From Pseudomonas baetica (lineage in GTDB: Bacteria; Pseudomonadota; Gammaproteobacteria; Pseudomonadales; Pseudomonadaceae): a stretch of 64,000 nt of DNA. The notes beneath the pieces are model-generated. The model had not been told where the DNA came from, searched no databases, and saw only the letters and a list, made by a program, of their open reading frames with translations. The stretch covers positions 1,736,001-1,800,000 of the forward strand of contig NZ_PHHE01000001.1 of assembly GCF_002813455.1 (NCBI RefSeq), read 5' to 3'. How positions within the stretch are numbered: the stretch's first letter is position 1; each line of letters starts with the position of its first letter. Shown one piece after another: positions 26,269 through 34,539 of this stretch. A program made the position numbers and the translations under genes.

Positions 26269-26924
26269 TCTCGCGTGCAGTAAAACTGCTGGGCGCGGCT
26301 TTGGCGCTGACCGTACTCGGTGGCTGTGTGGCCCCCAAGAGCGTGGATTATTCGGCGTACAAACAGGCACGCCCGAAAAGCATTCTGGTGCTGCCGCCGC
26401 TGAACACCTCTCCGGACGTCAAGGCCTCTTACAGCCTGTTGTCACAGGTGACGTTTCCGCTGGCCGAGGCCGGTTACTACGTGCTGCCGATCACGCTGGT
26501 GGATGAAACCTTCCGCCAGAACGGCCTGACCACCCCGGATGACATTCATCAGGCGCCGGCCAACAAACTGCAGGAAATCTTCGGCGCCGATGCGGCGCTG
26601 TACATCACCGTGACCGAATACGGTACGCGTTACATGGTCATCAGCAGCGAAACTGCAGTGACGGCGACGGCGAAACTGGTCGACCTGAAGTCCGGCACCA
26701 CCTTGTGGACCGGCTCCGCTCGGGCGTCGAGCGAAGAGGGCAACAACAACGGTGGTGGCGGTCTGATCGGCATGCTGATCACGGCGGCGGTAAAGCAGAT
26801 CATCAACAGCTCCACCGATGCCGGTTATCCGATTGCCGGTGTGGCCAGCAATCGTCTGTTGTCGGCCGGACATCCAGCGGGGCTGCTGTATGGGCCGCGC
26901 TCGCCGAAATACGGCACGGACTGA
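26265..26924 (+). CDS. DUF799 (GNA1162-like) lipoprotein
   Basis: 219 residues with lipobox LGGC (Cys about 20). PKSILVLPPLNTSPDVKASY begins the GNA1162 fold, which resembles TolB N-terminal and CsgG domains. The middle (FGADAALYITVTEYG) matches the family. The C-terminal region has a Gly/Asn run (NNNGGGGLIG). It is the last gene of the trio; a palindromic repeat follows the stop. A structural or envelope-stress role is suggested by location only. Confidence 0.9.
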   Translation: MISRAVKLLGAALALTVLGGCVAPKSVDYSAYKQARPKSILVLPPLNTSPDVKASYSLLSQVTFPLAEAGYYVLPITLVDETFRQNGLTTPDDIHQAPANKLQEIFGADAALYITVTEYGTRYMVISSETAVTATAKLVDLKSGTTLWTGSARASSEEGNNNGGGGLIGMLITAAVKQIINSSTDAGYPIAGVASNRLLSAGHPAGLLYGPRSPKYGTD

Positions 26925-26935
26925 CAGCGTAAATC

Positions 26936-27013
26936 AAAAGATCGCAGCCTGCGGCAGCTCCTACAGAGGGAACTCGTTCCAATGTAGGAGCTGCCGCAGG
27001 CTGCGATCTTTTT
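26936..27013. repeat. Palindromic repeat (AAAGATCGCAGCC family)
   Basis: AAAAGATCGCAGCCTGCGGC and its complement around a ~30-bp centre, ending in TTTTT. Same family as 4986-5062; it can also act as a terminator for the lipoprotein operon. Confidence 0.82.
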
Positions 27014-27120
27014 GCTTTAAACACCCTTGATCAAGAACCTGCATCTTCAGCCTGAAGGCGATATCCTGCGCGACAGTTCATGCGCCACGGCAACGTTGCC
27101 AGCACTGAAGGAGCTTTCGA

Positions 27121-27810
27121 GTGACCGAGAAGAAACCGGAAACCACGGTCGACCGCGTCTACCAAGGGGTTTACGAGGCGATCAGCAAGCGTTCGCTACG
27201 CCCGGGAATGAAACTGGGCGAGGCCTCGCTGGCCGAGTTGTTTAATGTCAGCCGCACGTCGGTGCGTGCCGCACTCAAGCAACTGGAGGCCGATGGACTG
27301 GTGACCACCGAGCCCAATAAAGGTGCATCGGTGTCGTTGCCGAGCAACGAAGAGATCCGCTCACTGTTCGAAACCCGGCGCCTGATCGAGATCGGTATTG
27401 TCACCGAGTTATGCCGACGCAAGGACATTGCCGCCATGCAGGTCCTGCGCGAACACCTGCTGCTGGAGGATGAGGCCCACGCGGCCGGCGATCACCCGCG
27501 GCTGATCTACCTGCTCGGCGAGTTCCACCTCAAGCTGGCCCGCAGCCTTGACAACCCGGTGTTGCTCGACTGGTTCCAGAAGCTGATTTCCCGCGCCTCG
27601 CTGTACATTGCCGCGCTGGACGACGACAGCCATGAAGCCTGTCGCGACAATGAACATCTGCGCCTGATCGAGTACATCGAGGCCGGTAATCAGAGCGCCG
27701 CGATCGAGTTGACCTGCACGCATTTGAACGGCATCGAGAAGGCGATTCTGGACGTCGCCGCCAAGATGAAAACTGGCTACCATCCGCTCAAACACCTGAT
27801 CGGTGTGTAA
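27121..27810 (+). CDS. GntR-family regulator, FCD (FadR-like) subgroup
   Basis: 229 residues from a GTG with AAGGAG eight bases upstream. The N-terminal winged helix (GEASLAELFNVSRTSVRAAL, KGASVSLPS) is followed by an all-helical FCD domain. That domain has the usual metal-binding pattern: D/H in LIYLLGEFHLKLARSLDN, then H in NEHLRLIEYIEAGN and the final THLNGI. Members sense small organic acids, often with a bound metal. No target operon is adjacent, since the next gene is a sensor kinase. Confidence 0.92.
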   Translation: MTEKKPETTVDRVYQGVYEAISKRSLRPGMKLGEASLAELFNVSRTSVRAALKQLEADGLVTTEPNKGASVSLPSNEEIRSLFETRRLIEIGIVTELCRRKDIAAMQVLREHLLLEDEAHAAGDHPRLIYLLGEFHLKLARSLDNPVLLDWFQKLISRASLYIAALDDDSHEACRDNEHLRLIEYIEAGNQSAAIELTCTHLNGIEKAILDVAAKMKTGYHPLKHLIGV

Positions 27811-27944
27811 TCCTGAATTGGCTTGAAAATCGGCTATACCTCTAATGAAACCAATGCGCTCGACGGTGCTCGAAACAGACGGGCATCGCGTCATTTTGGC
27901 GTCGCGATCAGTCGGACAAACACCACAGGACACCGAGTCAGTCG

Positions 27945-30056
27945 ATGCAGTTTTTATCCGATAGCCACGGTTGTGACGGCTGGCAAGGCGAGATGGCCGG
28001 GCGCATCTGTGCGTTCGACTGGAGCCTGACCGAACTGGGGCCGCTCAATACCTGGCCCACCAGTCTGTGCAGCGCCGTGCAGATGATGCTCGCCTCGCCA
28101 TTGCCGATGGTCATGCTCTGGGGGCCTGCCGGCTACATGATCTACAACGATGCCTATTCGCAGTTTGCCGGCGGTCGCCATCCGTATCTGCTCGGCACCC
28201 CGGTGGAACTGGGCTGGCCGGAGGTCGCCGAGTTCAACCGGCATGTGCTCGACACCTGTCTGGCGGGCGGTACCTTGTCGTTTCGCAACAAGGAGCTGGT
28301 GCTGCTGCGCGACGGGGCTCCCGAAGACGTCTGGATGGATCTGTATTACAGCCCGGTGGCCAACGATAAGGGACGGCCGGCCGGCGTGATGGCGATGGTG
28401 GTGGAAACCACCGAGTTCATGCATTCCGAGCGCAAGCGTCGGGAGGCCGAGCAAGCTTATCGCGCCGATAACGAGCGCGTGCGCCTGGCACTTAACGCCG
28501 GGGCGTTGCTCGGCTCGTTTGTCTGGGATGTGAAAAACAATGTCCTTTCTGCCGATGAGCGTTTCGCTCGCACTTTCTCGTATCCGCCGAATCAAGACCT
28601 GAGCGACCTGCCGCAACACGTCACCGAAGCGCACATTCATCCCGATGATCTGCCTTGGGTGCATGATCGCGTCAGCCACTCGATGCAGACCGGCGAGCCC
28701 TACAATGCCGAATTCCGTGTACTGCGTCCGGACGGCGGCTACAGGTGGGTGCTGGCCAGCGGCGCTTGCGAGTTCAACGAACAAGGCGAAGCGTTCCGTT
28801 TTCCCGGCGTGCTGATCGACATCCATGAACGCAAGACCGCTGAAGAGTCGCTGCTCAAATTCACTCGCAACCTCGAACAGCGAGTGGCCGATGAGGTCGG
28901 TGCACGATTGGCTGCCGAGGAACAATTGCGTCAGTCGCAGAAACTTGAATCCATTGGCGGGCTGACGGGGGGCGTCGCTCACGACTTCAATAACCTGTTG
29001 CAAGTGATCGCCGGCAACCTGCATCTGCTGGCCCGTCACGAACCGGACAACGCCAACGTGCAGCGCCGGGTCAGTGCCTCGCTGGCGGCGGTCGAGCGGG
29101 GTGCCAAGTTGTCTTCGCAATTGCTCGCGTTCGCCCGACGTCAACCGTTGACCCCCGCGGTGTGCAATCCTCGGCAGATTTTCGACGGCGTTGGCGAATT
29201 GCTGCAGAGGGCTTTGGGTGAAACCATTCAGATCGATATGCAGTTGCCGCAGGAACCGTGGCACATCAACGTCGACCGTAATCAGTTGGAAAACGCCATT
29301 CTCAACCTGGCGATCAATGCCCGCGATGCAATGAAGGGCGAGGGCACCATCGTGCTCAGTGCCACCAACACTCGACTCGACCCTGAGTTTTGTGCCGGTA
29401 AAGGTCTGGTGTCCGGAGAGTTCGTCAGGGTTGCTGTCAGCGATACCGGTGCCGGGATCGCGCCGCAGATTCTCGAGCAGGTATTTGAACCGTTCTTCAC
29501 CACCAAAGCTGACGGCCAAGGCACCGGCCTGGGTCTGAGCATGGTCTTTGGTTTCGTCAAACAAAGCGGTGGCCATGTCGAGATCGACAGCACGCTCGGC
29601 GAGGGCACTCGGGTGCAGTTGTACTTCCCGCGCAGCCTGCGTCCGATCCGCGAAGAATCACCGAGCGTCGGCGATCAGTTGGGCGGTGGTCACGAGACGA
29701 TTCTGGTGGTCGAAGATAACGACGCGGTGCGCGCCTCGGCGGTCGAATTGCTGCGCGAAGAGGGTTACCGCGTGTTGACTGCAGGCAACGGTGACGCCGC
29801 AATGCAAATACTGCTCGATGGCTGTGAAGTGGATCTGATTTTCACCGACGTGGTCATGCCGGGACTGATCAAGAGTTCAGATCTGGCCGCGTGGGCCAAG
29901 GTGCAGAAACCTGGCGTGGCGGTTCTGTTCACCTCCGGGCACACCCGCGACATCATCTCGCGCAATCATCAACTCAGCCCCGACACGCATCTGCTCGGCA
30001 AACCTTATGGCCCGGAAGCCTTGTTGCAGATGATTCGTGCGGTGCTTAACGACTGA
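27945..30056 (+). CDS. Hybrid sensor histidine kinase with two PAS-like domains and a receiver
   Basis: 703 residues, no membrane segment, so cytosolic. A PAS-like sensor covers ~30-160, and a PAS/PAC domain ~185-300 (AEFRVLRPDGGYRWVLASGA). The H-box GGVAHDFNNLLQVI sits at ~345 and the N-box NAILNLAINARDAM at ~450. G-boxes DTGAGIAPQ and GTGLGLSMV follow. A C-terminal receiver (ILVVEDNDAVRASA, phospho-acceptor Asp in DLIFTDVVMPG) closes the protein. No DNA-binding output domain or partner regulator is adjacent, so the phosphorelay target is elsewhere. The first PAS contains many aromatic residues; a light or redox ligand is possible but no cysteine motif of LOV type is seen. Confidence 0.94.
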   Translation: MQFLSDSHGCDGWQGEMAGRICAFDWSLTELGPLNTWPTSLCSAVQMMLASPLPMVMLWGPAGYMIYNDAYSQFAGGRHPYLLGTPVELGWPEVAEFNRHVLDTCLAGGTLSFRNKELVLLRDGAPEDVWMDLYYSPVANDKGRPAGVMAMVVETTEFMHSERKRREAEQAYRADNERVRLALNAGALLGSFVWDVKNNVLSADERFARTFSYPPNQDLSDLPQHVTEAHIHPDDLPWVHDRVSHSMQTGEPYNAEFRVLRPDGGYRWVLASGACEFNEQGEAFRFPGVLIDIHERKTAEESLLKFTRNLEQRVADEVGARLAAEEQLRQSQKLESIGGLTGGVAHDFNNLLQVIAGNLHLLARHEPDNANVQRRVSASLAAVERGAKLSSQLLAFARRQPLTPAVCNPRQIFDGVGELLQRALGETIQIDMQLPQEPWHINVDRNQLENAILNLAINARDAMKGEGTIVLSATNTRLDPEFCAGKGLVSGEFVRVAVSDTGAGIAPQILEQVFEPFFTTKADGQGTGLGLSMVFGFVKQSGGHVEIDSTLGEGTRVQLYFPRSLRPIREESPSVGDQLGGGHETILVVEDNDAVRASAVELLREEGYRVLTAGNGDAAMQILLDGCEVDLIFTDVVMPGLIKSSDLAAWAKVQKPGVAVLFTSGHTRDIISRNHQLSPDTHLLGKPYGPEALLQMIRAVLND

Positions 30057-30084
30057 GTTTGAACCCCCTCACCAAGGCAGGCTG

Positions 30085-32718
30085 ATGACTTCCAAACGCA
30101 CCTCCAAAGCGCCCGCCTGCATGGTCCGGGTGCGCGGCGCCCGCGAGCACAACCTGAAGAACGTCGACGTCGACATCCCCCGCGATGCTCTGGTGGTGTT
30201 CACCGGCGTGTCCGGATCGGGCAAGTCGTCGCTGGCGTTTTCGACGTTGTATGCCGAAGCCCAAAGGCGCTATTTCGAGTCGGTGGCGCCGTATGCGCGA
30301 CGGTTGATCGACCAGGTCGGCGTGCCAGATGTCGATTCCATCGAAGGGCTGCCGCCCGCCGTGGCCCTGCAACAGCAGCGTGGCACGCCGAGCACGCGCT
30401 CGTCAGTGGGCAGCGTGACGACCTTGTCGAGCCTGATCCGCATGCTCTATTCCCGCGCCGGCAGTTACCCGCCGGGGCAGGCGATGTTGTACGCCGAGGA
30501 CTTTTCACCGAATACGCCGCAGGGCGCCTGCCCGCAGTGTCATGGCCTCGGGCGGGTCTATGAAGTCACTGAAGCGCTGATGGTGCCCGACCCGAACCTG
30601 ACCATCCGCCAGCGCGCCGTGGCGTCCTGGCCGCTGGCGTGGCAGGGGCAGAACCTGCGCGACATCCTCGTGACCATGGGCATCGACGTCGATATCCCGT
30701 GGCGCAAGCTGCCGAAAAAGCAGCGCGACTGGATTCTGTTCACCGAAGAAACCCCGACCGTGCCGGTGTACGCCGGACTGACGCCGGAAGAAACCCGCGT
30801 CGCCCTCAAGCGCAAGATGGAGCCGAGCTATCAGGGCACGTTCACCGGCGCCCGGCGTTACATCCTGCACACCTTCACCCACTCGCAAAGTGCGCTGATG
30901 AAGAAGCGTGTTTCGCAGTTCATGCTCGGTAGCCCGTGTCCGCTGTGCGAAGGCAAACGCCTGAAGCGCGAGGCACTCTCGGTGACGTTTGCCGGCTATG
31001 ACATTGGTGAGCTGTCGCAGATGCCGTTGCTGCAAGTGGCCGAAGTGCTGCGCCCAGTGGCGGCGGCCAGTTACCTGGAACATGCCGAGGATACCGGCGA
31101 CACCTTGAGTCACGCGCAAACCCGCGAGGCCCGCCAGCTGCGCGTTGCGCACGGCGCCAGTGGCCATGCCGGCGCGCCGGATGTGCGCCACACACCGAAC
31201 CTGTCATTGGAAAAACGTCTGGCGGCGCAGCGCATTGCCGAGGACCTGCTGGAGCGGGTCAGCACGCTGACCGATCTGGGCCTGGGCTATCTGGCGCTGG
31301 AGCGCAGCACGCCGACCTTGTCGTCCGGTGAATTGCAGCGTTTGCGCCTGGCCACGCAGTTGGGCTCGCAGTTGTTCGGCGTGATTTACGTGCTCGACGA
31401 GCCTTCCGCCGGTCTGCACCCAGCCGATGGCGAGGCACTGTTCGAGGCCTTGCAGCGGCTCAAGGCCGATGGCAACACGCTATTTGTGGTCGAGCATGAT
31501 CTGGAAACCATGCGCCGCGCCGACTGGTTGATCGACGTTGGCCCGGCGGCGGGCGAGAAGGGTGGGCAGGTGCTGTACAGCGGCCCGCCAGCGGGTCTGG
31601 CCGAGATCGACGAGTCGCAGACCCGCGCCTACCTGTTCGCTGAGCAGCAAACTTCGACACGGGCGGCGCGCAAGCCTTCGGGGTGGCTGAAACTGGACGG
31701 CATCAGTCGCAATAACCTCAACAACCTCAGTGCTGAATTTCCTTTGGGTTGCTTTACCTCGGTGACCGGTGTGTCCGGTTCGGGCAAGTCGAGTCTGGTC
31801 AGCCAAGCGTTGCTGGAGCTGGTCGGCGCGCAATTGGGGCGCCCGACTGTGGATGCCGAACCTGAAGAGCTCAGCCTTGAGGACGATGCACCGCAGGTCA
31901 GCAGCGGTCAGGTCACGGCCGGGCTGGAATCGATCAAGCGGTTGGTGCAGGTCGACCAGAAGCCCATTGGCCGCACGCCACGTTCCAACCTGGCGACTTA
32001 CACCGGGCTGTTCGACAACGTGCGCAAACTGTTCGCCGCCACGCCCGAGGCGCAGGCGGCGGGTTATGACGCCGGACAATTTTCCTTCAACGTCGCCAAG
32101 GGTCGTTGCCCGACGTGTGAGGGTGAAGGGTTTGTCAGCGTCGAATTGTTGTTCATGCCCAGCGTGTACGCGTCATGCCCGACGTGTCATGGCGCTCGTT
32201 ACAACCCGCAAACGCTGGCGATTGTCTGGGAAGGTTTGAGCATCGCCCAAGTGCTGCAATTGACCGTCGATGAAGCGGTGACGGTGTTTGCCGGGCAACC
32301 GGGGATTCGCCGTTCGCTGGAAGTGTTGCGGGACATTGGCCTGGGTTACTTGCGCCTCGGCCAACCGGCCACGGAACTGTCCGGCGGTGAGGCGCAGCGG
32401 ATCAAACTGGCCACCGAACTGCAACGCAACCAGCGTGGCGCGACCTTGTATGTGCTGGATGAACCGACCACCGGCCTGCACCCGCGGGATGTCGATCGGT
32501 TGCTGGAGCAACTGGATAACCTGGTGACGGCGGGGCACACCGTGATCGTGGTCGAACATGAAATGCGCGTGGTCGCGCAGAGCGACTGGGTGATCGACAT
32601 CGGCCCGGGGGCGGGGGATCAGGGCGGCAGGATTGTGGTGGCGGGTACACCGCAGAAGGTTGCGGCGAGCAAAAAGAGCCGCACGGCGCCGTTTCTCGCT
32701 CGCGCATTGAGCCGGTAA
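30085..32718 (+). CDS. UvrA-like ABC ATPase (short UvrA paralogue)
   Basis: 877 residues from the ATG at 30085, shorter than UvrA (~940). Two Walker A motifs (TGVSGSGKSSLAF, TGVSGSGKSSLVS) and two signatures (LSSGELQRLRLA, LSGGEAQRIKLA) are intact. Zinc-finger pairs are present (CPQCHGLG; CPLCEGKRL; CPTCEGEGF with CPTCHGAR). The shorter region between the first zinc module and the first signature fits the paralogue group lacking a normal UvrB-binding domain. Members are linked to drug or DNA-intercalator tolerance; that is family knowledge, not seen here. It follows the kinase gene by 28 bp. Confidence 0.92.
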   Translation: MTSKRTSKAPACMVRVRGAREHNLKNVDVDIPRDALVVFTGVSGSGKSSLAFSTLYAEAQRRYFESVAPYARRLIDQVGVPDVDSIEGLPPAVALQQQRGTPSTRSSVGSVTTLSSLIRMLYSRAGSYPPGQAMLYAEDFSPNTPQGACPQCHGLGRVYEVTEALMVPDPNLTIRQRAVASWPLAWQGQNLRDILVTMGIDVDIPWRKLPKKQRDWILFTEETPTVPVYAGLTPEETRVALKRKMEPSYQGTFTGARRYILHTFTHSQSALMKKRVSQFMLGSPCPLCEGKRLKREALSVTFAGYDIGELSQMPLLQVAEVLRPVAAASYLEHAEDTGDTLSHAQTREARQLRVAHGASGHAGAPDVRHTPNLSLEKRLAAQRIAEDLLERVSTLTDLGLGYLALERSTPTLSSGELQRLRLATQLGSQLFGVIYVLDEPSAGLHPADGEALFEALQRLKADGNTLFVVEHDLETMRRADWLIDVGPAAGEKGGQVLYSGPPAGLAEIDESQTRAYLFAEQQTSTRAARKPSGWLKLDGISRNNLNNLSAEFPLGCFTSVTGVSGSGKSSLVSQALLELVGAQLGRPTVDAEPEELSLEDDAPQVSSGQVTAGLESIKRLVQVDQKPIGRTPRSNLATYTGLFDNVRKLFAATPEAQAAGYDAGQFSFNVAKGRCPTCEGEGFVSVELLFMPSVYASCPTCHGARYNPQTLAIVWEGLSIAQVLQLTVDEAVTVFAGQPGIRRSLEVLRDIGLGYLRLGQPATELSGGEAQRIKLATELQRNQRGATLYVLDEPTTGLHPRDVDRLLEQLDNLVTAGHTVIVVEHEMRVVAQSDWVIDIGPGAGDQGGRIVVAGTPQKVAASKKSRTAPFLARALSR

Positions 32719-32833
32719 AGTCGGCGACCGGTATGGCCCTATCGCGATGTTTTGAACGTTGGCGCTGTGCAGGCTTCGAATCATCAAGGCCCGGCTGGTT
32801 TCAGTCGTGCTGGCCTAGAACTACGAGGTGCTT
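32719..32833. other. Gap between the UvrA paralogue and small acidic protein gene
   Basis: No repeat or terminator is obvious in these 115 bp. A weak hairpin around GGCCCGG...CTGGCC is the only structure seen. Confidence 0.4.
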
Positions 32834-33103
32834 ATGAGCGAGCAACAGCAAAACCAGTCCGGGGAGCCGATCAATCGCAATGATCCGGCGATTGATCCGC
32901 AAGTGCCGGGACAACCGGCGCCGACGCAACCTGCGCAGCAGCAGGGCGATACGGATCAGGCTCAAAGTGCTGATCCCGCGGTAGATCAGAAGAACCGGCA
33001 CACCGATAACGACAATGAGTTCAGCCCGGGTTTCGAGCCTGAGCCGGACCGGGCGAAACCGGGGGAAGAGACCGATGCGGATATTGATACGGATGGCGGT
33101 TGA
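32834..33103 (+). CDS. Small disordered acidic protein
   Basis: 89 residues from the ATG at 32834 (GAGGTG upstream). The protein is almost wholly Gln, Pro, Asp, Glu, Asn and Ser (NQSGEPINRNDPAIDPQVPG; ADIDTDGG at the end), with no hydrophobic core, Cys or signal peptide. It looks intrinsically disordered. The same ribosome-binding sequence GAGGTG and the same acidic, Pro-rich style recur in the 54-residue product at 34243. I do not recognise the family. A strong terminator follows, supporting expression. Confidence 0.8.
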   Translation: MSEQQQNQSGEPINRNDPAIDPQVPGQPAPTQPAQQQGDTDQAQSADPAVDQKNRHTDNDNEFSPGFEPEPDRAKPGEETDADIDTDGG

Positions 33104-33120
33104 TCGGCGTTGAAATGACG

Positions 33121-33151
33121 AATGCCGCATTGTGAAATGCGGCATTTTTTT
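33121..33151 (+). terminator. Rho-independent terminator
   Basis: AATGCCGCATT and AATGCGGCATT pair around GTGA, followed by a T run. It ends the small acidic gene and lies 23 bp before the convergent DUF4142 stop. Confidence 0.9.
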
Positions 33152-33173
33152 GGAGCTTGGGGTGAGGGGAAGG

Positions 33174-33695
33174 CTATTTGCTCGGATGCTTGGCCTGCAA
33201 TTCCTTCGCCGCTGCCAGATGTTTTTCCAGTGCTGGCAACATTTTCTGCGCGAAGGCTTTCAGCTCGGTGGCGCCTTTGACCTTGTCGTCCGTCACAGTA
33301 TTGGCCTGCTTCTTGAACAGCTCGATGGTGTCTTCGTGGGCCTTGACCTGATTGTTGGCGTAGGCCGCGTCGAAGGACTCGTCGCGCATGTCGAGGATTT
33401 TCTCCTTGGCCTGTTTGACCAGCGTGGTGGTGTCCGGCACTTCGATGTCGTGGGCCTTGGCAATCGTCGCCAACTCATCGTTGGCTTTGCCATGGTCGGT
33501 GATCATCATTTCGGCAAACTTCTTGATGTCGGCCGATTGGCTTTTTTCCAGGGCCAGTCGGCTGGTTTCGATTTCGGCGATGCCACCGGCGGCAGCGTTA
33601 TCGACGAAATCGTTGTCAGTGGCGGCGAATGCGCTGCCCATGCCAGTGCTCAAAGCGACAGCCAGAAAGAGATGACGCAGGTTGAATCCGTCCAT
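33174..33695 (-). CDS. DUF4142 protein, periplasmic
   Basis: 173 residues starting at 33695 (GGAG nine bases upstream); a longer in-frame start would add ~55 unlikely residues. The signal peptide MDGFNLRHLFLAVALSTGMG...AFA is followed by a DUF4142 domain. It opens DNDFVDNAAAGGIAEIETSR and includes FAEMMITDHGKANDEL and the closing AFAQKMLPALEKHLAAAKEL. The fold is ferritin-like four-helical. The His/Asp/Glu pattern could bind metal, but no function is proven. It lies among small stress-type genes. Confidence 0.92.
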   Translation of the reverse strand: MDGFNLRHLFLAVALSTGMGSAFAATDNDFVDNAAAGGIAEIETSRLALEKSQSADIKKFAEMMITDHGKANDELATIAKAHDIEVPDTTTLVKQAKEKILDMRDESFDAAYANNQVKAHEDTIELFKKQANTVTDDKVKGATELKAFAQKMLPALEKHLAAAKELQAKHPSK

Positions 33696-33901
33696 TGGTG
33701 TAACTCCACGCAGTTTGTTGTGAGCGTTATGCAATGGAGGCGGGGCGGCGGAGAAAGGTTTTATCGCATTTGCGACAGGGCGACGAACGGCCACCGCTGG
33801 TCTGACAGGTGGTCGACAGAACCGCCCGACCAAGGCCATTCTGAAGACTGGCCAGCGCAATCGGTCGCGTTGGCCTCCCGATCAACTGATGGAGGTGTTC
33901 C
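33696..33901. other. Promoter-bearing gap between divergent DUF4142 and DUF465-like genes
   Basis: 206 bp shared by two divergent starts. CCTCC at 33874-33878 is complementary to the Shine-Dalgarno GGAGG at 33891-33895 of the right-hand gene and could form a short hairpin over it. No clear sigma-70 boxes were picked out. Confidence 0.4.
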
Positions 33902-34144
33902 ATGCCGGTTCCCCATGACCTGTTTCAGGACTTGAGTTGCACGAAGGAAGAGATCCAGCAAAAACGCACCCAGGATCCACGACTGGATTCACTGATCAAC
34001 AAGTATTCCCAGGCTGACGCCGACGTGGTCAAGGCCGAAACCGCCACCTCGGACGCACCCAGTGATGACGTATTGAAAAAGCTGAAAGAGAAGCGGCTGA
34101 AGGTCAAGGACGAGATCGTCACTCACTTGCAGGCCCCGAGCTGA
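33902..34144 (+). CDS. DUF465/YdcH-like small protein
   Basis: 80 residues. MPVPHDLFQDLSCTKEEIQQ, then DPRLDSLINKYSQADADVVK, and the basic tail LKKLKEKRLKVKDEIVTHLQ match the helical-hairpin layout of DUF465 proteins (YdcH). No signal or membrane segment is present. GGAGG lies seven bases upstream of the ATG. Function is unknown in the family. It sits between two small stress-type genes. Confidence 0.85.
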   Translation: MPVPHDLFQDLSCTKEEIQQKRTQDPRLDSLINKYSQADADVVKAETATSDAPSDDVLKKLKEKRLKVKDEIVTHLQAPS

Positions 34145-34161
34145 TCCGCCGACCTGCGGTT

Positions 34162-34240
34162 GCTGATTGAAGGGAACGACAACTCCCCACGGCACCTCGA
34201 ATGTTCAGAGTCTTCAATCAGCGACTCTTTGCGAGGTGCC
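34162..34240 (+). promoter_or_regulatory. Leader that buries the ribosome binding site, with a competing upstream arm
   Basis: GGCACCTCG (34191-34199) pairs perfectly with CGAGGTGCC (34232-34240), which holds the Shine-Dalgarno GAGGTG of the next gene. AGAGTC (34207-34212) pairs with GACTCT (34223-34228) inside. In addition GCTGATTGAAG (34162-34172) is the exact complement of CTTCAATCAGC (34212-34222), the loop and the last base of the inner stem. Two exclusive folds are possible, one hiding and one freeing the ribosome site. This suggests a riboswitch-, thermometer- or sRNA-like control. Confidence 0.65.
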
Positions 34241-34242
34241 TT

Positions 34243-34407
34243 ATGAACGATCCCAAATTCCCCAGTGAAGAGCAGGGTGCATTCGACCCGGTTCCGACCC
34301 ATCCTGAGCCTAATAGCCCGGCGCATACCACCGCCAATCCCGAGGAGCCTGTCGAGGATCTTCCCGAAGACGAAGATCCGGACAAGTTCGACAAGTCGTC
34401 TAACTGA
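34243..34407 (+). CDS. Small acidic protein
   Basis: 54 residues from the ATG at 34243: MNDPKFPSEEQGAFDPVPTH, ending EDLPEDEDPDKFDKSSN. It is Pro/Asp/Glu-rich, with no hydrophobic core, so probably disordered. The start is set by GAGGTG six bases upstream; the in-frame ATG at 34201 lies inside the hairpin arm and has no ribosome site. No family is recognised. Its leader structure implies conditional translation. Confidence 0.75.
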   Translation: MNDPKFPSEEQGAFDPVPTHPEPNSPAHTTANPEEPVEDLPEDEDPDKFDKSSN

Positions 34408-34413
34408 CAGACC

Positions 34414-34508
34414 GCCATCGCTGGCAAGCCAGCTCCCACAGGGATTGCGTTGTCCACACAATTCGTGACCAACCTGGTCAATTGTGGGAGCTGGCTTGCC
34501 AGCGATGG
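34414..34508. repeat. REP pair (CATCGCTGGCAAGCCAGCTCC type)
   Basis: A third REP class in the window, with inverted halves CCATCGCTGGCAAGCCAGC. It separates the small acidic gene from the convergent lactonase-like gene. A relative lies at 37798-37889. Confidence 0.85.
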
Positions 34509-34539
34509 CGTCAGTCCATCCAGCGCAAATTCAGCTGGC

